From positions 9,554 through 73,553 of the forward strand of contig JAYUJY010000115.1 in NCBI GenBank assembly GCA_043764895.1: DNA of 64,000 nt. The letters run 5' to 3'. The notes under the pieces were generated by a model. That model did not search any database. It worked only from the letters and a program-made list of their open reading frames with translations, and was not told where the DNA came from. The DNA comes from JAAFJU01 sp043764895 (GTDB lineage Bacteria; Cyanobacteriota; Cyanobacteriia; Leptolyngbyales; Leptolyngbyaceae). Shown in pieces: positions 52,061 to 61,718 of the stretch. Numbering within the stretch: position 1 is the stretch's first letter; each line of letters opens with the position of its first letter. Position numbers and translations under genes: made by a program.

Positions 52061-55000
52061 TATTTCACATCTCCAGATTTGACATCGGCAGGTTTTACAT
52101 CAGGAGCTATTGCAGTGGCGGCAACTGATTTTGTTTCAGCCGTTGCGGCAACCGTTTTTTCAGATTCTTTTTGTTGCGGTGGAGCAACTTTTTGTAATCC
52201 AAAGCCGTTAAACAATTCATTGATTTTCACCGTCAATCCCACATAAGGACCACTGGCCGATCGGGTGCCAAGATCTCGATCGTTCGCCCGACCAAAGGCA
52301 TACCCCGCCGAGAGTCTGAGATTCGGCGTCAGATAATACCCCGCTTCCAAAGAGAAGCCCGTCTCGCTATAACCCGTGCTGGGCTGATTAATTAACCGAC
52401 CTTCAGCCGAAACATCCCAGCTATAGTCAAAGCGATAGGTCGCTCGGAACTGGCTTAGCGTCACGGTGCTACTGCCGATCAAATCACTAGCGAGATTGGT
52501 GCGGCTGTTGCGCAATGCAAACTTACCGTATAGTTCCCACTGCCAATTCGGGGCAAAAAGTGCCTCCATGGCGAGGACGTGATCCGTACTGCCCGATCCC
52601 GTCGCAAACAGAATATTGTTGGGAATCGTGGACGGGTTTTGGCGGTATTCATAACGCAGAAGCATATTGAACACATCGCTATGCGGGTCGCGGTACGCCA
52701 AGCCGAGTTTGAAGTCGGTGGTGTTGCCGAGTCCGACGATGCCGACATTGGCTGCGCTGGCCTGTTGGAATCGCACGAGAGCCGTGAGTGCGGGCGAAAT
52801 CTTCCCCGTAGCTCCTGCACTAATCACCGTGTTGCTTCCTGAAGACGAACTGCGGTGGTCGAGGCGCGCATTAGCTTGGAAGCGACCGCTATCGTTGTAG
52901 TTGATGCCGACGCTGTAGCTATCGCCGCCCTGGATGCCGAGGGAGGAGGCACTTTGTCCGGGTGCGAATGGCTGTAGGGTTTGTAATCCCGTTGCGGTTT
53001 GGCCTGAAAAATTACCGAGAACATGTTCGTAGGCGAGGTCAATTTGCAATCCGGGGGAGATCTTAATGCCTTGCTTGATGCCGATCGCGCCTTGGGTACT
53101 TAACCGTCCATCCGAACCGCCCACAATGCCGTAGCGGGCGCTGAGAGTTGTTTCGGGGAAGAGTTTGTAATCGCCGACTAGACCCAGACTCGTTGTGTTC
53201 TGTCCCGCATATTGACCGCTGGTAAAGAACTGCTGGGCGAGTTGGACGTTGATTCCTGGCATGAGTTGCCAGTCGAGTCCGAGCAGCGTGCGATCGGGGT
53301 AGAACGCGTCGTTCTTATTGGATAACGTTGTTTCGTTTTGAGCGACGAAGTTCAACCTTGACGTAATCGGCAACGCTAGACGAGTGCGCAGTTGATCCGA
53401 GCTTCCAGTATTGGCAGGCGTGACTCTATCCGTGCGATCGCGGTGTAGCCAGTCCATCGTTAGATTGGCATTACCAATGCGTTGTTGAATGCCAGCGCTA
53501 ATGGTCGTGAGATCGTTATCGAGTCGGGTTCCAGGCAGGGGATCGGTGCGGGGATTCAGTAAATCAAACGTCGTTTGTAATGGCTGAGGAGCCGTACCGC
53601 GATTGGTTTCACGATCGTATTTCACATTGACATTAGTTCGATCGCTCACCTTAGCTGTGACCTGTGCGCCGTAGCGAGTTTGGCCCGGTGTGAAGCTGAC
53701 GGTTGCATTGTTTGCAAATCCTGGATCGGTGCTGCGATAGTAAGCGCGACCATTTATGTTTTTAGCAATTTCGCCATTGGCTTCGATACGGAACGCGCTG
53801 CCGGAAGATTGGCCTAGAATATCGGTGAACTGGTTCGATCGGGCATATTCTGCAATTAATGAACCCTTATCACCTAACGGGAACATCGCATCGACGCCGT
53901 AGAGTTCAAAGTTCCGAACACCTTGATCTTCTTTCCAGTAAGTTGCACCTAGCCAGCTTTCTTTTCCTTGAACACGGGAGAAGTGGTAGCGTGCTCGGGC
54001 GGCATAGATTTTATTGTCTGCACTTTCTTGTTCGTATTGATAGGTTGTTACAATTCGGCGAACGAGTGGCGTACCGTCCGTGCCAATATCAGTGCGGAAA
54101 ATGGGTTTCCGGAACAGGTAAGTCCCCCTGCTGTAGTCCACTTCGTAGTCGGGACCACGGGTGAGGCGCGATCGTTCAATCACGGTGCCAGGGCGGTTGA
54201 GTTCTTCTGTTTCGAGGTAGACTTCTTCACTGCCTTCGGTCATTAGGCGGCGAGAAACAAAGTAGTACCCACTCGTTCCGTCAGGAGCAATCGTGTCGCG
54301 CTGGAAGCCTTGGACATTGTTGGCATACAACCCTGAGATTTGGAGGTTGCCGATGTTGTAGTTGCCCTTAAAGCCATGAAGCTGACGGGAGACTGACGTG
54401 TATTCCTGCGATCGGGTGGAAAACTCTTCCGTGTTGTAGTCGCCCCACATAGCGAAGTCGCTGCCTGCACCTGTAATGCGGGACGTCTTTTCGAGCTTGA
54501 TATACAGGCTATCCGTAGAGGGCGTCAGGATATCGGATCGGGAGCTATCGCCATAGACTGGATATTGGTTTTCGCAGGCTTGTTCGGTGCGGAAGAGGCG
54601 AGTGGTGTTTTCGCAAGTTTTGTTCAAGGCCCGATCGCTGTTGTAGGCTCCTGTGAAGAGCCATTCGCCAATTTTTCCGCTGGCGAATACCGCAGCACGC
54701 ACATCAAGCTGTGTGCCGCCTTTGCCGTCTACGGGCAGGAAATCTCGGAAGCTACGATGAAAATCAGTCCCGCGTGCGCCGAGCCGAATATCAATCACAC
54801 CTGTTGCAATAGACGATCGCAGGTTGGTTTCAAATCCGACGGTGGTGTAGGCCGTCATGCCACCGGACGCCGCTAGAATATTGACCGTTTTGGCATCAAG
54901 GGACGATCGGAGTTTGGCGGTAAACTGTCCGTTTTGGACGTTGACTTGAAATCCCGGTTGGTCGAGGTTTGCATCAACGCCGACGAACTCTCCAGCGTTC

Positions 55001-55695
55001 GCACTTAATGTCACGACGCCATCCCGGCTCGATCGATTTCCACCTTCGTCTAGTAATTCACCTTGAATGGTGGCGAGCGATCGGCCATCGGCTGGAATTC
55101 GCGTTTCTTGGGATGAGACTTTGATCTGAGTTGCTGCGCCGCGAACTTGGACTAAGGCATTGGTCGAGCTGGTAATAGTGCTGCCATCAAGCAGATTGGC
55201 CGTGATAACGTTCTTGCCTTCTTGAAGAACAACACCGTACCAAGTTTGGGTGATCTTACCCGTAACCGAATCCGTTTCGGTTCGTCCAATTTGCTTGGTA
55301 TCCACGACCAGGCCGTTCACAATTAACGAAATCGATTTACCCGCGCTATATTGCAATACGATGGTTGTCGCCCGATCGCCCGTCACCGATTGGGTTGTGG
55401 GGGATAGAATCTTGACTTCGTTACTGGAAACGCGATTTGCTGAAGGTGGATTTACGATTGGGGTCGCAGGCACGATTGGAGCTGCTGCGGTATTCACGAT
55501 CGGAGTCTTAACTGGAATTGTAGTACGATTACTAACTTTAGGAACTGCGATCGGCGTTGCGGTCGGAATCGGTGCTGTCTTTACGATCGGTGTAGCAGTG
55601 GGTTCTACAGGCTTTACGTTTGCACGGGAGGGAAGGGCGATCGCTATCCATCCACACAGTGAGATCAAATTTAAGATCAGTAAACTTCGTTTCAT
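52060..55695 (-). CDS. Large Ig-domain and beta-barrel outer-membrane protein
   Basis: Encodes 1211 residues. The signal peptide is MKRSLLILNLISLCGWIAIA and on. A Thr/Pro/Val-rich stretch (25-100) is followed by two Ig-like domains (about 95-270, VVLQEGKNVITANLLDG; ETRIPADGRSLATIQGELLD). From about 300 the alternating aromatic/Gly pattern (WLFTGAYNSDRAL, LSARYGIVGGSDG, RLSAGYAFGRAND) is typical of a large outer-membrane beta-barrel, ending near 1165 before a Lys/Ala tail. A clean AGGAGG precedes the ATG. It overlaps the upstream gene by 4 nt and the next by 1 nt. It may be the translocator or anchor of the block. Confidence 0.8.
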   Translation of the reverse strand: MKRSLLILNLISLCGWIAIALPSRANVKPVEPTATPIVKTAPIPTATPIAVPKVSNRTTIPVKTPIVNTAAAPIVPATPIVNPPSANRVSSNEVKILSPTTQSVTGDRATTIVLQYSAGKSISLIVNGLVVDTKQIGRTETDSVTGKITQTWYGVVLQEGKNVITANLLDGSTITSSTNALVQVRGAATQIKVSSQETRIPADGRSLATIQGELLDEGGNRSSRDGVVTLSANAGEFVGVDANLDQPGFQVNVQNGQFTAKLRSSLDAKTVNILAASGGMTAYTTVGFETNLRSSIATGVIDIRLGARGTDFHRSFRDFLPVDGKGGTQLDVRAAVFASGKIGEWLFTGAYNSDRALNKTCENTTRLFRTEQACENQYPVYGDSSRSDILTPSTDSLYIKLEKTSRITGAGSDFAMWGDYNTEEFSTRSQEYTSVSRQLHGFKGNYNIGNLQISGLYANNVQGFQRDTIAPDGTSGYYFVSRRLMTEGSEEVYLETEELNRPGTVIERSRLTRGPDYEVDYSRGTYLFRKPIFRTDIGTDGTPLVRRIVTTYQYEQESADNKIYAARARYHFSRVQGKESWLGATYWKEDQGVRNFELYGVDAMFPLGDKGSLIAEYARSNQFTDILGQSSGSAFRIEANGEIAKNINGRAYYRSTDPGFANNATVSFTPGQTRYGAQVTAKVSDRTNVNVKYDRETNRGTAPQPLQTTFDLLNPRTDPLPGTRLDNDLTTISAGIQQRIGNANLTMDWLHRDRTDRVTPANTGSSDQLRTRLALPITSRLNFVAQNETTLSNKNDAFYPDRTLLGLDWQLMPGINVQLAQQFFTSGQYAGQNTTSLGLVGDYKLFPETTLSARYGIVGGSDGRLSTQGAIGIKQGIKISPGLQIDLAYEHVLGNFSGQTATGLQTLQPFAPGQSASSLGIQGGDSYSVGINYNDSGRFQANARLDHRSSSSGSNTVISAGATGKISPALTALVRFQQASAANVGIVGLGNTTDFKLGLAYRDPHSDVFNMLLRYEYRQNPSTIPNNILFATGSGSTDHVLAMEALFAPNWQWELYGKFALRNSRTNLASDLIGSSTVTLSQFRATYRFDYSWDVSAEGRLINQPSTGYSETGFSLEAGYYLTPNLRLSAGYAFGRANDRDLGTRSASGPYVGLTVKINELFNGFGLQKVAPPQQKESEKTVAATAETKSVAATAIAPDVKPADVKSGDVK

Positions 55696-57287
55696 TTCCC
55701 TACCTCCTGGAACGCAGGCGTCACTGCAAAATTCATCCGAACCAGTCCGCTAGGTGCAAGGTTCACAAGTCTCGATTGGCTGTTGCGTTCTTTAAACTTC
55801 CGATTCGGTGCTAGCGTGTATCCCGGCAGGCTGCTGAAGTCTAAGACTCCGCTGCGATATCCAGGCTGCACATTGGCCACTGAGAACAACCCATTGGCAT
55901 CGGTGGTAATCCGATTTCCATCGTCGAGAATCACAACCGCATTGGGGATTCCCGGCTCGTTATTTTGCTGTTCGCCGTCAAAGTTCTTATCTTCAAAAAC
56001 GCGACCAATAATCGTGCCGCAGTCAGCCAAAAGTCCCGGCGTAATTCGCATTTTGTGCGATGCTGGACCGTCTTTTACGGGTTGGTTATTGTCGGTCCGT
56101 AACCCAGCCACTGAGGCTAAATTGATGCCATTTCCTCGCACCGCATCCGGCGTCAGAACGGCCCCGTAAGCGATGTTTAGCGTTCGACGCTCGGTGCTGC
56201 TAGTCGCGGCGGGAAGATTGACGTTGGGCAGCGTGAAGAGGACGCTATTTCCATTTCGGGTAGCGGCGATCGGTTGACTCGCCCCCAAGAACTCGGCCCG
56301 TGCTGAACCCTCTACAAACTTGAACCCGACGGGTAAGTTATCAGTAACTTCTAAGTTTTTGACTGGGGCGCTGGCAAGATTGCGAACCGAAAGGCGATAG
56401 ATTGCAATATCGCCGGGAGACGCCGTGGCGCGATCGCCTGACTTAATGATTTGGATGTCCTGTGCCTGACAGACACCAGCCGAAAGATCGAATACGGCCA
56501 AACTCAGCGCAGACGTTTCTGCATTGTCAATATTAATGCTGCCTGTAATCGTGGATTGACCATTGTTCGCTGCAAGCGGCTTGCCATCCAATGCGGTAGC
56601 GGTGTAGCTCACTTGATTGACTACTCTCGCACCGATGACAATCCGAATCCGGCGAGGCGAATAAATAGAACCGGGCGGAGTATTGACGACTAGGATGTAG
56701 GCCCGACCGACGTCCAGTTGTCCCTTGGTGGGATCAAGCAGGAAATTGTAGGTTCCTCCTGTGCCGTCTGCGATGGCGTAAGAATTGTTATTTTCAATGT
56801 TGGGACCTACACCGATCGGCACCCCATTGTTAGGAATATCTGGGAATTCGGTCCGAGTCATAGATGTGAGACGGCCTAAGCTTGCACCCGTGGGGTCAGT
56901 GGGATCGGCGTCATAAAATGAGACGCTAAAACCCGCATAGGTGGCCAACGTTTCCCCAGCGCAACCGACAATGCGACCGAGAGGGTCAATTAAGCGATCG
57001 AAAGCCTCTTGAATGCGATCTGTTTTTCCTCGAAACTCCATGGGCGGATCAGAGTATCCTCTCTGCGAACCCGATTCGTAGGTATATTCTGCCTGGTTTG
57101 ACAGATCGACGCGGGTGGATTTGGTCTGCGCAACTGCATCTGAGCATAAGCTGAGAAACGCCGTTGAGAATGCAACAAAGCCAAGGACTGCACTCGTTGG
57201 AACGAACGAAAGTGTCATCGCTACAGGAGATTCTTTATAGAGGCGATACGATCGCGGCACAGGAAATTTCAGGAAAGGAGAAAACAT
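55692..57287 (-). CDS. Secreted DUF11 plus SdrD-B-like protein
   Basis: Encodes 531 residues from the ATG at 57287; a TTG at 57341 and an ATG at 57218 (MTLSFVPTSAVLGFV) are alternatives. A signal-like segment with cleavage after DAVAQ is present. The middle has a DUF11 unit (DRATASPGDIAIYRLSVRNL, LEVTDNLPVGFKFVEGS). The C-terminal part has a SdrD-B/carboxypeptidase-regulatory unit with the calcium-loop-like FEDKNFDGEQQNNEPGIP and NGLFSVANVQPG. It overlaps the barrel gene by 4 nt (ATGA), so the two are made together. Confidence 0.83.
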   Translation of the reverse strand: MFSPFLKFPVPRSYRLYKESPVAMTLSFVPTSAVLGFVAFSTAFLSLCSDAVAQTKSTRVDLSNQAEYTYESGSQRGYSDPPMEFRGKTDRIQEAFDRLIDPLGRIVGCAGETLATYAGFSVSFYDADPTDPTGASLGRLTSMTRTEFPDIPNNGVPIGVGPNIENNNSYAIADGTGGTYNFLLDPTKGQLDVGRAYILVVNTPPGSIYSPRRIRIVIGARVVNQVSYTATALDGKPLAANNGQSTITGSINIDNAETSALSLAVFDLSAGVCQAQDIQIIKSGDRATASPGDIAIYRLSVRNLASAPVKNLEVTDNLPVGFKFVEGSARAEFLGASQPIAATRNGNSVLFTLPNVNLPAATSSTERRTLNIAYGAVLTPDAVRGNGINLASVAGLRTDNNQPVKDGPASHKMRITPGLLADCGTIIGRVFEDKNFDGEQQNNEPGIPNAVVILDDGNRITTDANGLFSVANVQPGYRSGVLDFSSLPGYTLAPNRKFKERNSQSRLVNLAPSGLVRMNFAVTPAFQEVGK

Positions 57288-57428
57288 GGTTTTCGATAGC
57301 TCACTAGAGGAGATGCGGCAATGTAAAAAATAGGGTGCCAAGAACAGCTATAGGTTTACGGATTTCAGGTTGAGATTACAATCTCGATCGACTTATTGAT
57401 TTCGATCGAGATTAAACTGTCCAATGAA

Positions 57429-57974
57429 TTAGCGAACGCGAACTTGATAGTAGGCAGAAACATTTGCACCGGGTTCGATCGCATTTTTGAATTGCCAGCG
57501 AACGTTGGTATAGGACTCGGCAGGCGCTGGACGGCTCTCAACGGTGCCATCTGCTAGTTTGACTTGGATCATGGGCTGAGCGCTGTAGGTCTTACCCTTG
57601 TCAATGCTGTAGGCGATTTGGGCGTTTCCGGTCGCAGATTGAGCGACGTAGACGGTCCGGTTCGGGATGGGCTGAGTCAAGGTAAAGTTTGTGGCGGCAC
57701 GCTTGCCTTGGTTTTTCCCTTTGACGCCATAGCGCAACACATCACCAGGTTGAGCCGTATTCAAGCTTCCGCCCTGCCACGATTCACCATCGCGACGTTC
57801 AGCGGTTAGGTTGAGTTTGACATCAGGACGCTGAACATTTTGCGCCAGTGCAATAGCCGCATCAAAGGCTTGACCGATAACTGGAAGTTGGTGCAACGGT
57901 GCAGCGATCGCGATCGTACTAGCGGCTACAGCAATCAAGGCAAAGCGTTTCGTGGAAGTGGAGAATCTAGTCAC
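57429..57974 (-). CDS. Small secreted DUF11-like protein
   Basis: Encodes 181 residues from the GTG at 57974, which has AAAAAGG 9 nt upstream. The longer frame to 58088 is made of 21-bp repeats (FYIQNSHFYIQN) and is probably not translated. The signal peptide is ALIAVAASTIAIAAPLHQLP with cleavage likely after ALAQ. One DUF11-like domain follows (GDVLRYGVKGKNQGKRAATN, LTQPIPNRTVYVAQ). It ends VSAYYQVRVR. It is probably a surface component of the block. Confidence 0.8.
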   Translation of the reverse strand: MTRFSTSTKRFALIAVAASTIAIAAPLHQLPVIGQAFDAAIALAQNVQRPDVKLNLTAERRDGESWQGGSLNTAQPGDVLRYGVKGKNQGKRAATNFTLTQPIPNRTVYVAQSATGNAQIAYSIDKGKTYSAQPMIQVKLADGTVESRPAPAESYTNVRWQFKNAIEPGANVSAYYQVRVR

Positions 57975-57989
57975 AGGAGATACCTTTTT

Positions 57990-58052
57990 GAAGTGAGAAT
58001 TTTGAATGTAGAAGTGAGAATTTTGAATGTAGAAGTGAGAATTTAAGAATGA
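57990..58052. repeat. Three 21-bp tandem repeats in the surface-gene spacer
   Basis: GAAGTGAGAATTTTGAATGT(A) is repeated twice exactly, and a third unit is partly changed. A 9-bp triplet repeat CTCAATTCT follows at 58081-58107. The two sets are partly complementary and could pair in the messenger RNA between the 847- and 181-residue genes. Confidence 0.75.
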
Positions 58053-58106
58053 GAAGCAAGAATAAAGTTCTAAACGCTTACTTCTCAATTCTCAATTCTC
58101 AATTCT

Positions 58107-60650
58107 TTAGTTAATCTTGCGGCGGAAGATGAAGACGCCAGTGTCTTGAGGCTGGATGATGACTCCAGGCTTGTGGACATAGCTAGTTACGTCAGTCGCT
58201 GCCGTTGTTCCTGTTTGTTCACCACTTGGGGCATACAGGACGCTGCTAGGACCGCCATAAGTTACCGAAACCGAACCCATTTTGTGGCTGGTGTCGATCG
58301 TACCGTTCGTATCTGTATCTTTGGCCCAGGTATTGCCACCGTTGACGCCATCCTCCAAGATTGAGACATTCTTCGCATCAAGGGTATTGTTACCCGTCCC
58401 AGTGGGTGCGATCGAGATGTTCTTGTAGGTGATTTTGTATTCGATGAATCGATCCTTCGCCGCTTTACCGACTAACAGCGTGCTGTCGGTGGTGAATGCC
58501 TGAATGACCGTTGCACCATCTTTATCCAAGATTTGAGCTTCTTTTTTGAGCTGCAAGAATCCGGTGTAAACCCGATCGATCGTCCGGTTCTGAGTCGGTT
58601 CAGTGCCGTCGGTGTTAGGACGCGAATCGCCATTCTTATCTACAAAGGCAAAGATTGGAATGGAGAAGCCCTTCGCCGTATCGGTCGAGAGCGGAGTCCC
58701 TGCGGGCAAGTCAACCTTCACGGCGTAGTCGATCGTTTGACCTGGAGCCAAAGTTGGCACGCTAATGGTCTGACCGGAACTAAAGATAAAGTTTCCGTTG
58801 GGGAAGCCCGGTGTGGCGGTCGAGTTGTAGGTATAGACTGCGGTCAAACCACCGTAGGTCAACGTCACCGTTGTGCCAGTCGGAGGTAAGGTTTCACCCA
58901 GTGCAGCCACAAATCCAGCCGTATCAGGAACAATCAACACATTGCTTAATGGATCAGTCGTGCTGGGGTTAGCAATCGTGTTAGTGAAGTTCACGGCAGC
59001 CGGGTCGATCGCGCTACCAGGCGGCGTATTCGGTGGAATTGCCGTACTGCGGTTGGTGAAGTCGTTGTTGTTGTCCGTTGGACCGACTGCGCCAGGAACG
59101 CCGTTTGTACCATTCAGGATGGAACCCGATAGTGCAATTGTGATGACGTTATCTTCACCGCCAGGACCTGCGCCTGTGTTGTCGCCTGTGTTGTCCACGC
59201 CGTCGGTAGTGGGGTCAGGATTCCCGGTGGGGATATTCCCGGCTGGCGAACCAGGGGTTAGGGTTGCAGTGTTGCCCGGTGTGCCATTCTCGTTGAAGTT
59301 GCTGGGAGATTGGTCACCCGATTCGTCGTATACCAAGGGTGCCGTCGGACCTTCATTGCCTTTGGTCTGACCGAAGATTTGAGCGATGTTGGCAATATTG
59401 ACTGGAGCCGTCGAAGCAGCAGGAACGCCGCTGGTGATGACCTTAAAGCCAAAGCCTGTAATATTTACGCCTTCATCAAGCGAAACCGTAGTGGCGTCGT
59501 AGATGAAACCAATGCGAGTTGCGTTTGCACTAAAGGTGGTAGACCATGCTGCACCGATCGCAGGAATCGTTAAGGCGTCCGTTGTATAGACCGCTCTCCA
59601 AACCGCTCCTGGAACAACGACATCAGCCGCCGCCGTCAGTTTGGTTTGGTTGGGAATCGCATCAGAGATGAGGACACGATTAATCGTCACAGCATCGACT
59701 CTAATGGCCGTTCCGACGAGCTTGCCCGGTGTAATTCCGGTGCTGCCGACTGGAGCCGCAGATTCAACCTTCAGCGCGAGGGCATAGCCAATCACGTCAT
59801 CAGCCAAGCTCGTCGCCAAGTTGGGCACATAGCTAGAACGGGACTTGAGAATGGTTGCCAAGGCTTGGGAGGCTGAACCCACTTTCACCGTTTGGGTCGC
59901 AGCGGCTTCTTTCTCCGGAGAAGCTGGACCTGCGGAGGCTCCTGTTTCACCCGCAGCGTCTACGGTCCGGACCTTATCAGTCGCAGTCGTTGCCGTGTTG
60001 ATTTGGTTCTGAGTTCCGGCAAGATTATCGTTGGCACCCGTGTTCCCCAAACGCACGATGACGTCAGCGCCGGATGCAGCCAAGTTGTTGATCGTCGTTG
60101 GAACGTTCACCACTAAGGAGAAGCCCGCTGGAATGACACCCGTCGCACTGCCTGGAATCACAGGTAAGCCTAGAGTACTCGTCCGCCCTCCTGCGGCTGG
60201 AACTGTAATGGGTGTTGGGAAGTTGACACGAACACCCGCCGCATCAATGTATCCCGTGATTTGGACCGTGGTTGCACCACCCGGACCCGTCACATTAGGC
60301 GTTCCCGGAATGAAAAACTCAGTTGTGTCGTTACCAACGTTCGTGACTTTGAATTCGTAGTCTACGATGTCTGTCGGCAGGACTGTCCCACCGTTACGAT
60401 CGATCGTAGACAATGGCGTCACCGTAACACCCGCAACTTCTGCAACCGTGACTTTCACTGTATTAGAAGTGGCGTTAAAAGGCTTGGTCGGATCGTCAGG
60501 GTTGTCGTAGGTGGCGGTTGCTGTGTTGTCGATCGAGGTTCCTGCTGCCGTACCGTCTGCAAATGCAGGAGTAACCAGTGCATTCAATCCGCCGAGAAGG
60601 AGAGTTGCCGCCAGCAAACGCTGGCAAACCAAGGAAGTCTTACCGTTCAT
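58107..60650 (-). CDS. Large secreted DUF11-type surface protein
   Basis: Encodes 847 residues. The signal peptide is MNGKTSLVCQRLLAATLLLG and on, with cleavage after AFADG-like sequence. The first domain (SIDNTATATYDNPDDPTKPF) and later domains (LPTDIVDYEFKVTNVGND, LKVESAAPVGSTG, FIEYKITYKNI) are DUF11-type beta-sandwiches linked by Thr/Gly/Asn-rich stretches. There is no LPXTG or sortase signal. It ends DTGVFIFRRKIN, like other C-termini in the block. First gene of the block, with an 11-bp inverted repeat about 150 bp upstream. Confidence 0.85.
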   Translation of the reverse strand: MNGKTSLVCQRLLAATLLLGGLNALVTPAFADGTAAGTSIDNTATATYDNPDDPTKPFNATSNTVKVTVAEVAGVTVTPLSTIDRNGGTVLPTDIVDYEFKVTNVGNDTTEFFIPGTPNVTGPGGATTVQITGYIDAAGVRVNFPTPITVPAAGGRTSTLGLPVIPGSATGVIPAGFSLVVNVPTTINNLAASGADVIVRLGNTGANDNLAGTQNQINTATTATDKVRTVDAAGETGASAGPASPEKEAAATQTVKVGSASQALATILKSRSSYVPNLATSLADDVIGYALALKVESAAPVGSTGITPGKLVGTAIRVDAVTINRVLISDAIPNQTKLTAAADVVVPGAVWRAVYTTDALTIPAIGAAWSTTFSANATRIGFIYDATTVSLDEGVNITGFGFKVITSGVPAASTAPVNIANIAQIFGQTKGNEGPTAPLVYDESGDQSPSNFNENGTPGNTATLTPGSPAGNIPTGNPDPTTDGVDNTGDNTGAGPGGEDNVITIALSGSILNGTNGVPGAVGPTDNNNDFTNRSTAIPPNTPPGSAIDPAAVNFTNTIANPSTTDPLSNVLIVPDTAGFVAALGETLPPTGTTVTLTYGGLTAVYTYNSTATPGFPNGNFIFSSGQTISVPTLAPGQTIDYAVKVDLPAGTPLSTDTAKGFSIPIFAFVDKNGDSRPNTDGTEPTQNRTIDRVYTGFLQLKKEAQILDKDGATVIQAFTTDSTLLVGKAAKDRFIEYKITYKNISIAPTGTGNNTLDAKNVSILEDGVNGGNTWAKDTDTNGTIDTSHKMGSVSVTYGGPSSVLYAPSGEQTGTTAATDVTSYVHKPGVIIQPQDTGVFIFRRKIN

Positions 60651-60801
60651 AAACTTTTGAATCTTCTACTGAGTGTTACTGAGAAAGTCATTAGAGTCAG
60701 TTTCAATGAGTTCCGTAAAACTACATAATCACCAACTGAAACCAATTAGAACTGAGGAGTGTGCAAAGACGTAGTGCTTAAGAGATTGAAGCATTTCAGT
60801 C

Positions 60802-60842
60802 TGAGTTAATCATTGCCTCATAACAGGTTCATGATTAACTCA
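60802..60842. promoter_or_regulatory. 11-bp perfect inverted repeat upstream of the surface-protein block
   Basis: TGAGTTAATCA (60802-60812) and TGATTAACTCA (60832-60842) are exact reverse complements with 19 bp between. It is about 150-190 bp upstream of the first gene, so it could be an operator or a leader hairpin. No T-run follows. Confidence 0.55.
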
Positions 60843-61718
60843 CCTTCATAACTTACCCAACTTTATAGACAATACAACAATTGCCCTCACACAAAAATAA
60901 ATTATCAACGATTCTATAATTCAGGCAGAAAGGGGAATTCAGGCATTAATGTGACAACGATCGAGAGAAGTCATCCTCAAAGTGACGGCGATCACATCGA
61001 TCGTATTTTCAGCATCAAAATCAACTTAAAATGCACTCTATTTCTGTCACATCCATTGTGAGTGACCGTAAAAACTAGCATCTAAAATGGAAGCTTCAAT
61101 CAAAGATGTGTGAAAATACTGATGTGAATTTTCCCGCTAGCATTTGCGTATTAATGGCTACAAATACTAACGAAAATATTAAGAACTAATCAGTGATTTA
61201 ATTTCGATTATGGAGCTAACTAGGAATTGAAATACTCGAATACCGCACGGGCGATCGCCTCGGAGCGATTTCACGGGCAGAGATCCCCCGATCGAGTCCC
61301 ACACATTGTGAGGATCCGATCGCTAAATCGAGGCAGGATGTGCCTCCTACTGTCGAACCTTCCACAATCGAATCTTGTTGATCTGAGTTAGGTTGGGTTG
61401 CCGCTGATGGGCTAAGCACAAACGGCTGAATCGACTGTGGTAACGGTCAGAACATCTACGATAGAAAAGCTTATATTGTTTTCTGGATGACTAAATGTTA
61501 GGCTCTGTTGCAGCTAATCTTGAAGAAGCTTGATTGTTTCCTATAATTCTATGTTTTGAATGATTGATCGGTCCTTAGAGCAAAGTCTGTCCTCGTGTTT
61601 ATCCTTCTAGTTATTCTCTGTGCTTGATCGGTTGATTGCCCCGAAAAGCTCCCGAATTGAGGTTTCAACTAGACTGTCTATGGCCACACGATAATTCTTC
61701 ACAACAATTAGATTTCCT
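60843..61718. other. Spacer between the surface block and the SPFH gene
   Basis: No complete gene is seen. A minus-strand frame at 61216-61419 (for example LSPSAATQPNSDQQDSIVEG, then CLDLAIGSSQCVGLD) looks like a piece of a secreted protein. It runs out of frame into the 40-bp repeat at 61218-61257. Its 5' part is interrupted by stops, so it is probably a relic. Confidence 0.45.
61218..61257. repeat. 40-bp direct repeat, left copy
   Basis: AACTAGGAATTGAAATACTC and the following 20 bases match 62590-62629 exactly. The right copy is the 3' end of the glycosyltransferase gene, so this left copy is a displaced piece of that gene. Confidence 0.85.

Noticed and set aside
57975..58088. N-terminal extension of the 181-residue DUF11 protein
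   Set aside because: It is encoded by 21-bp tandem repeats and lies before a GTG with a good ribosome-binding site and a signal peptide.
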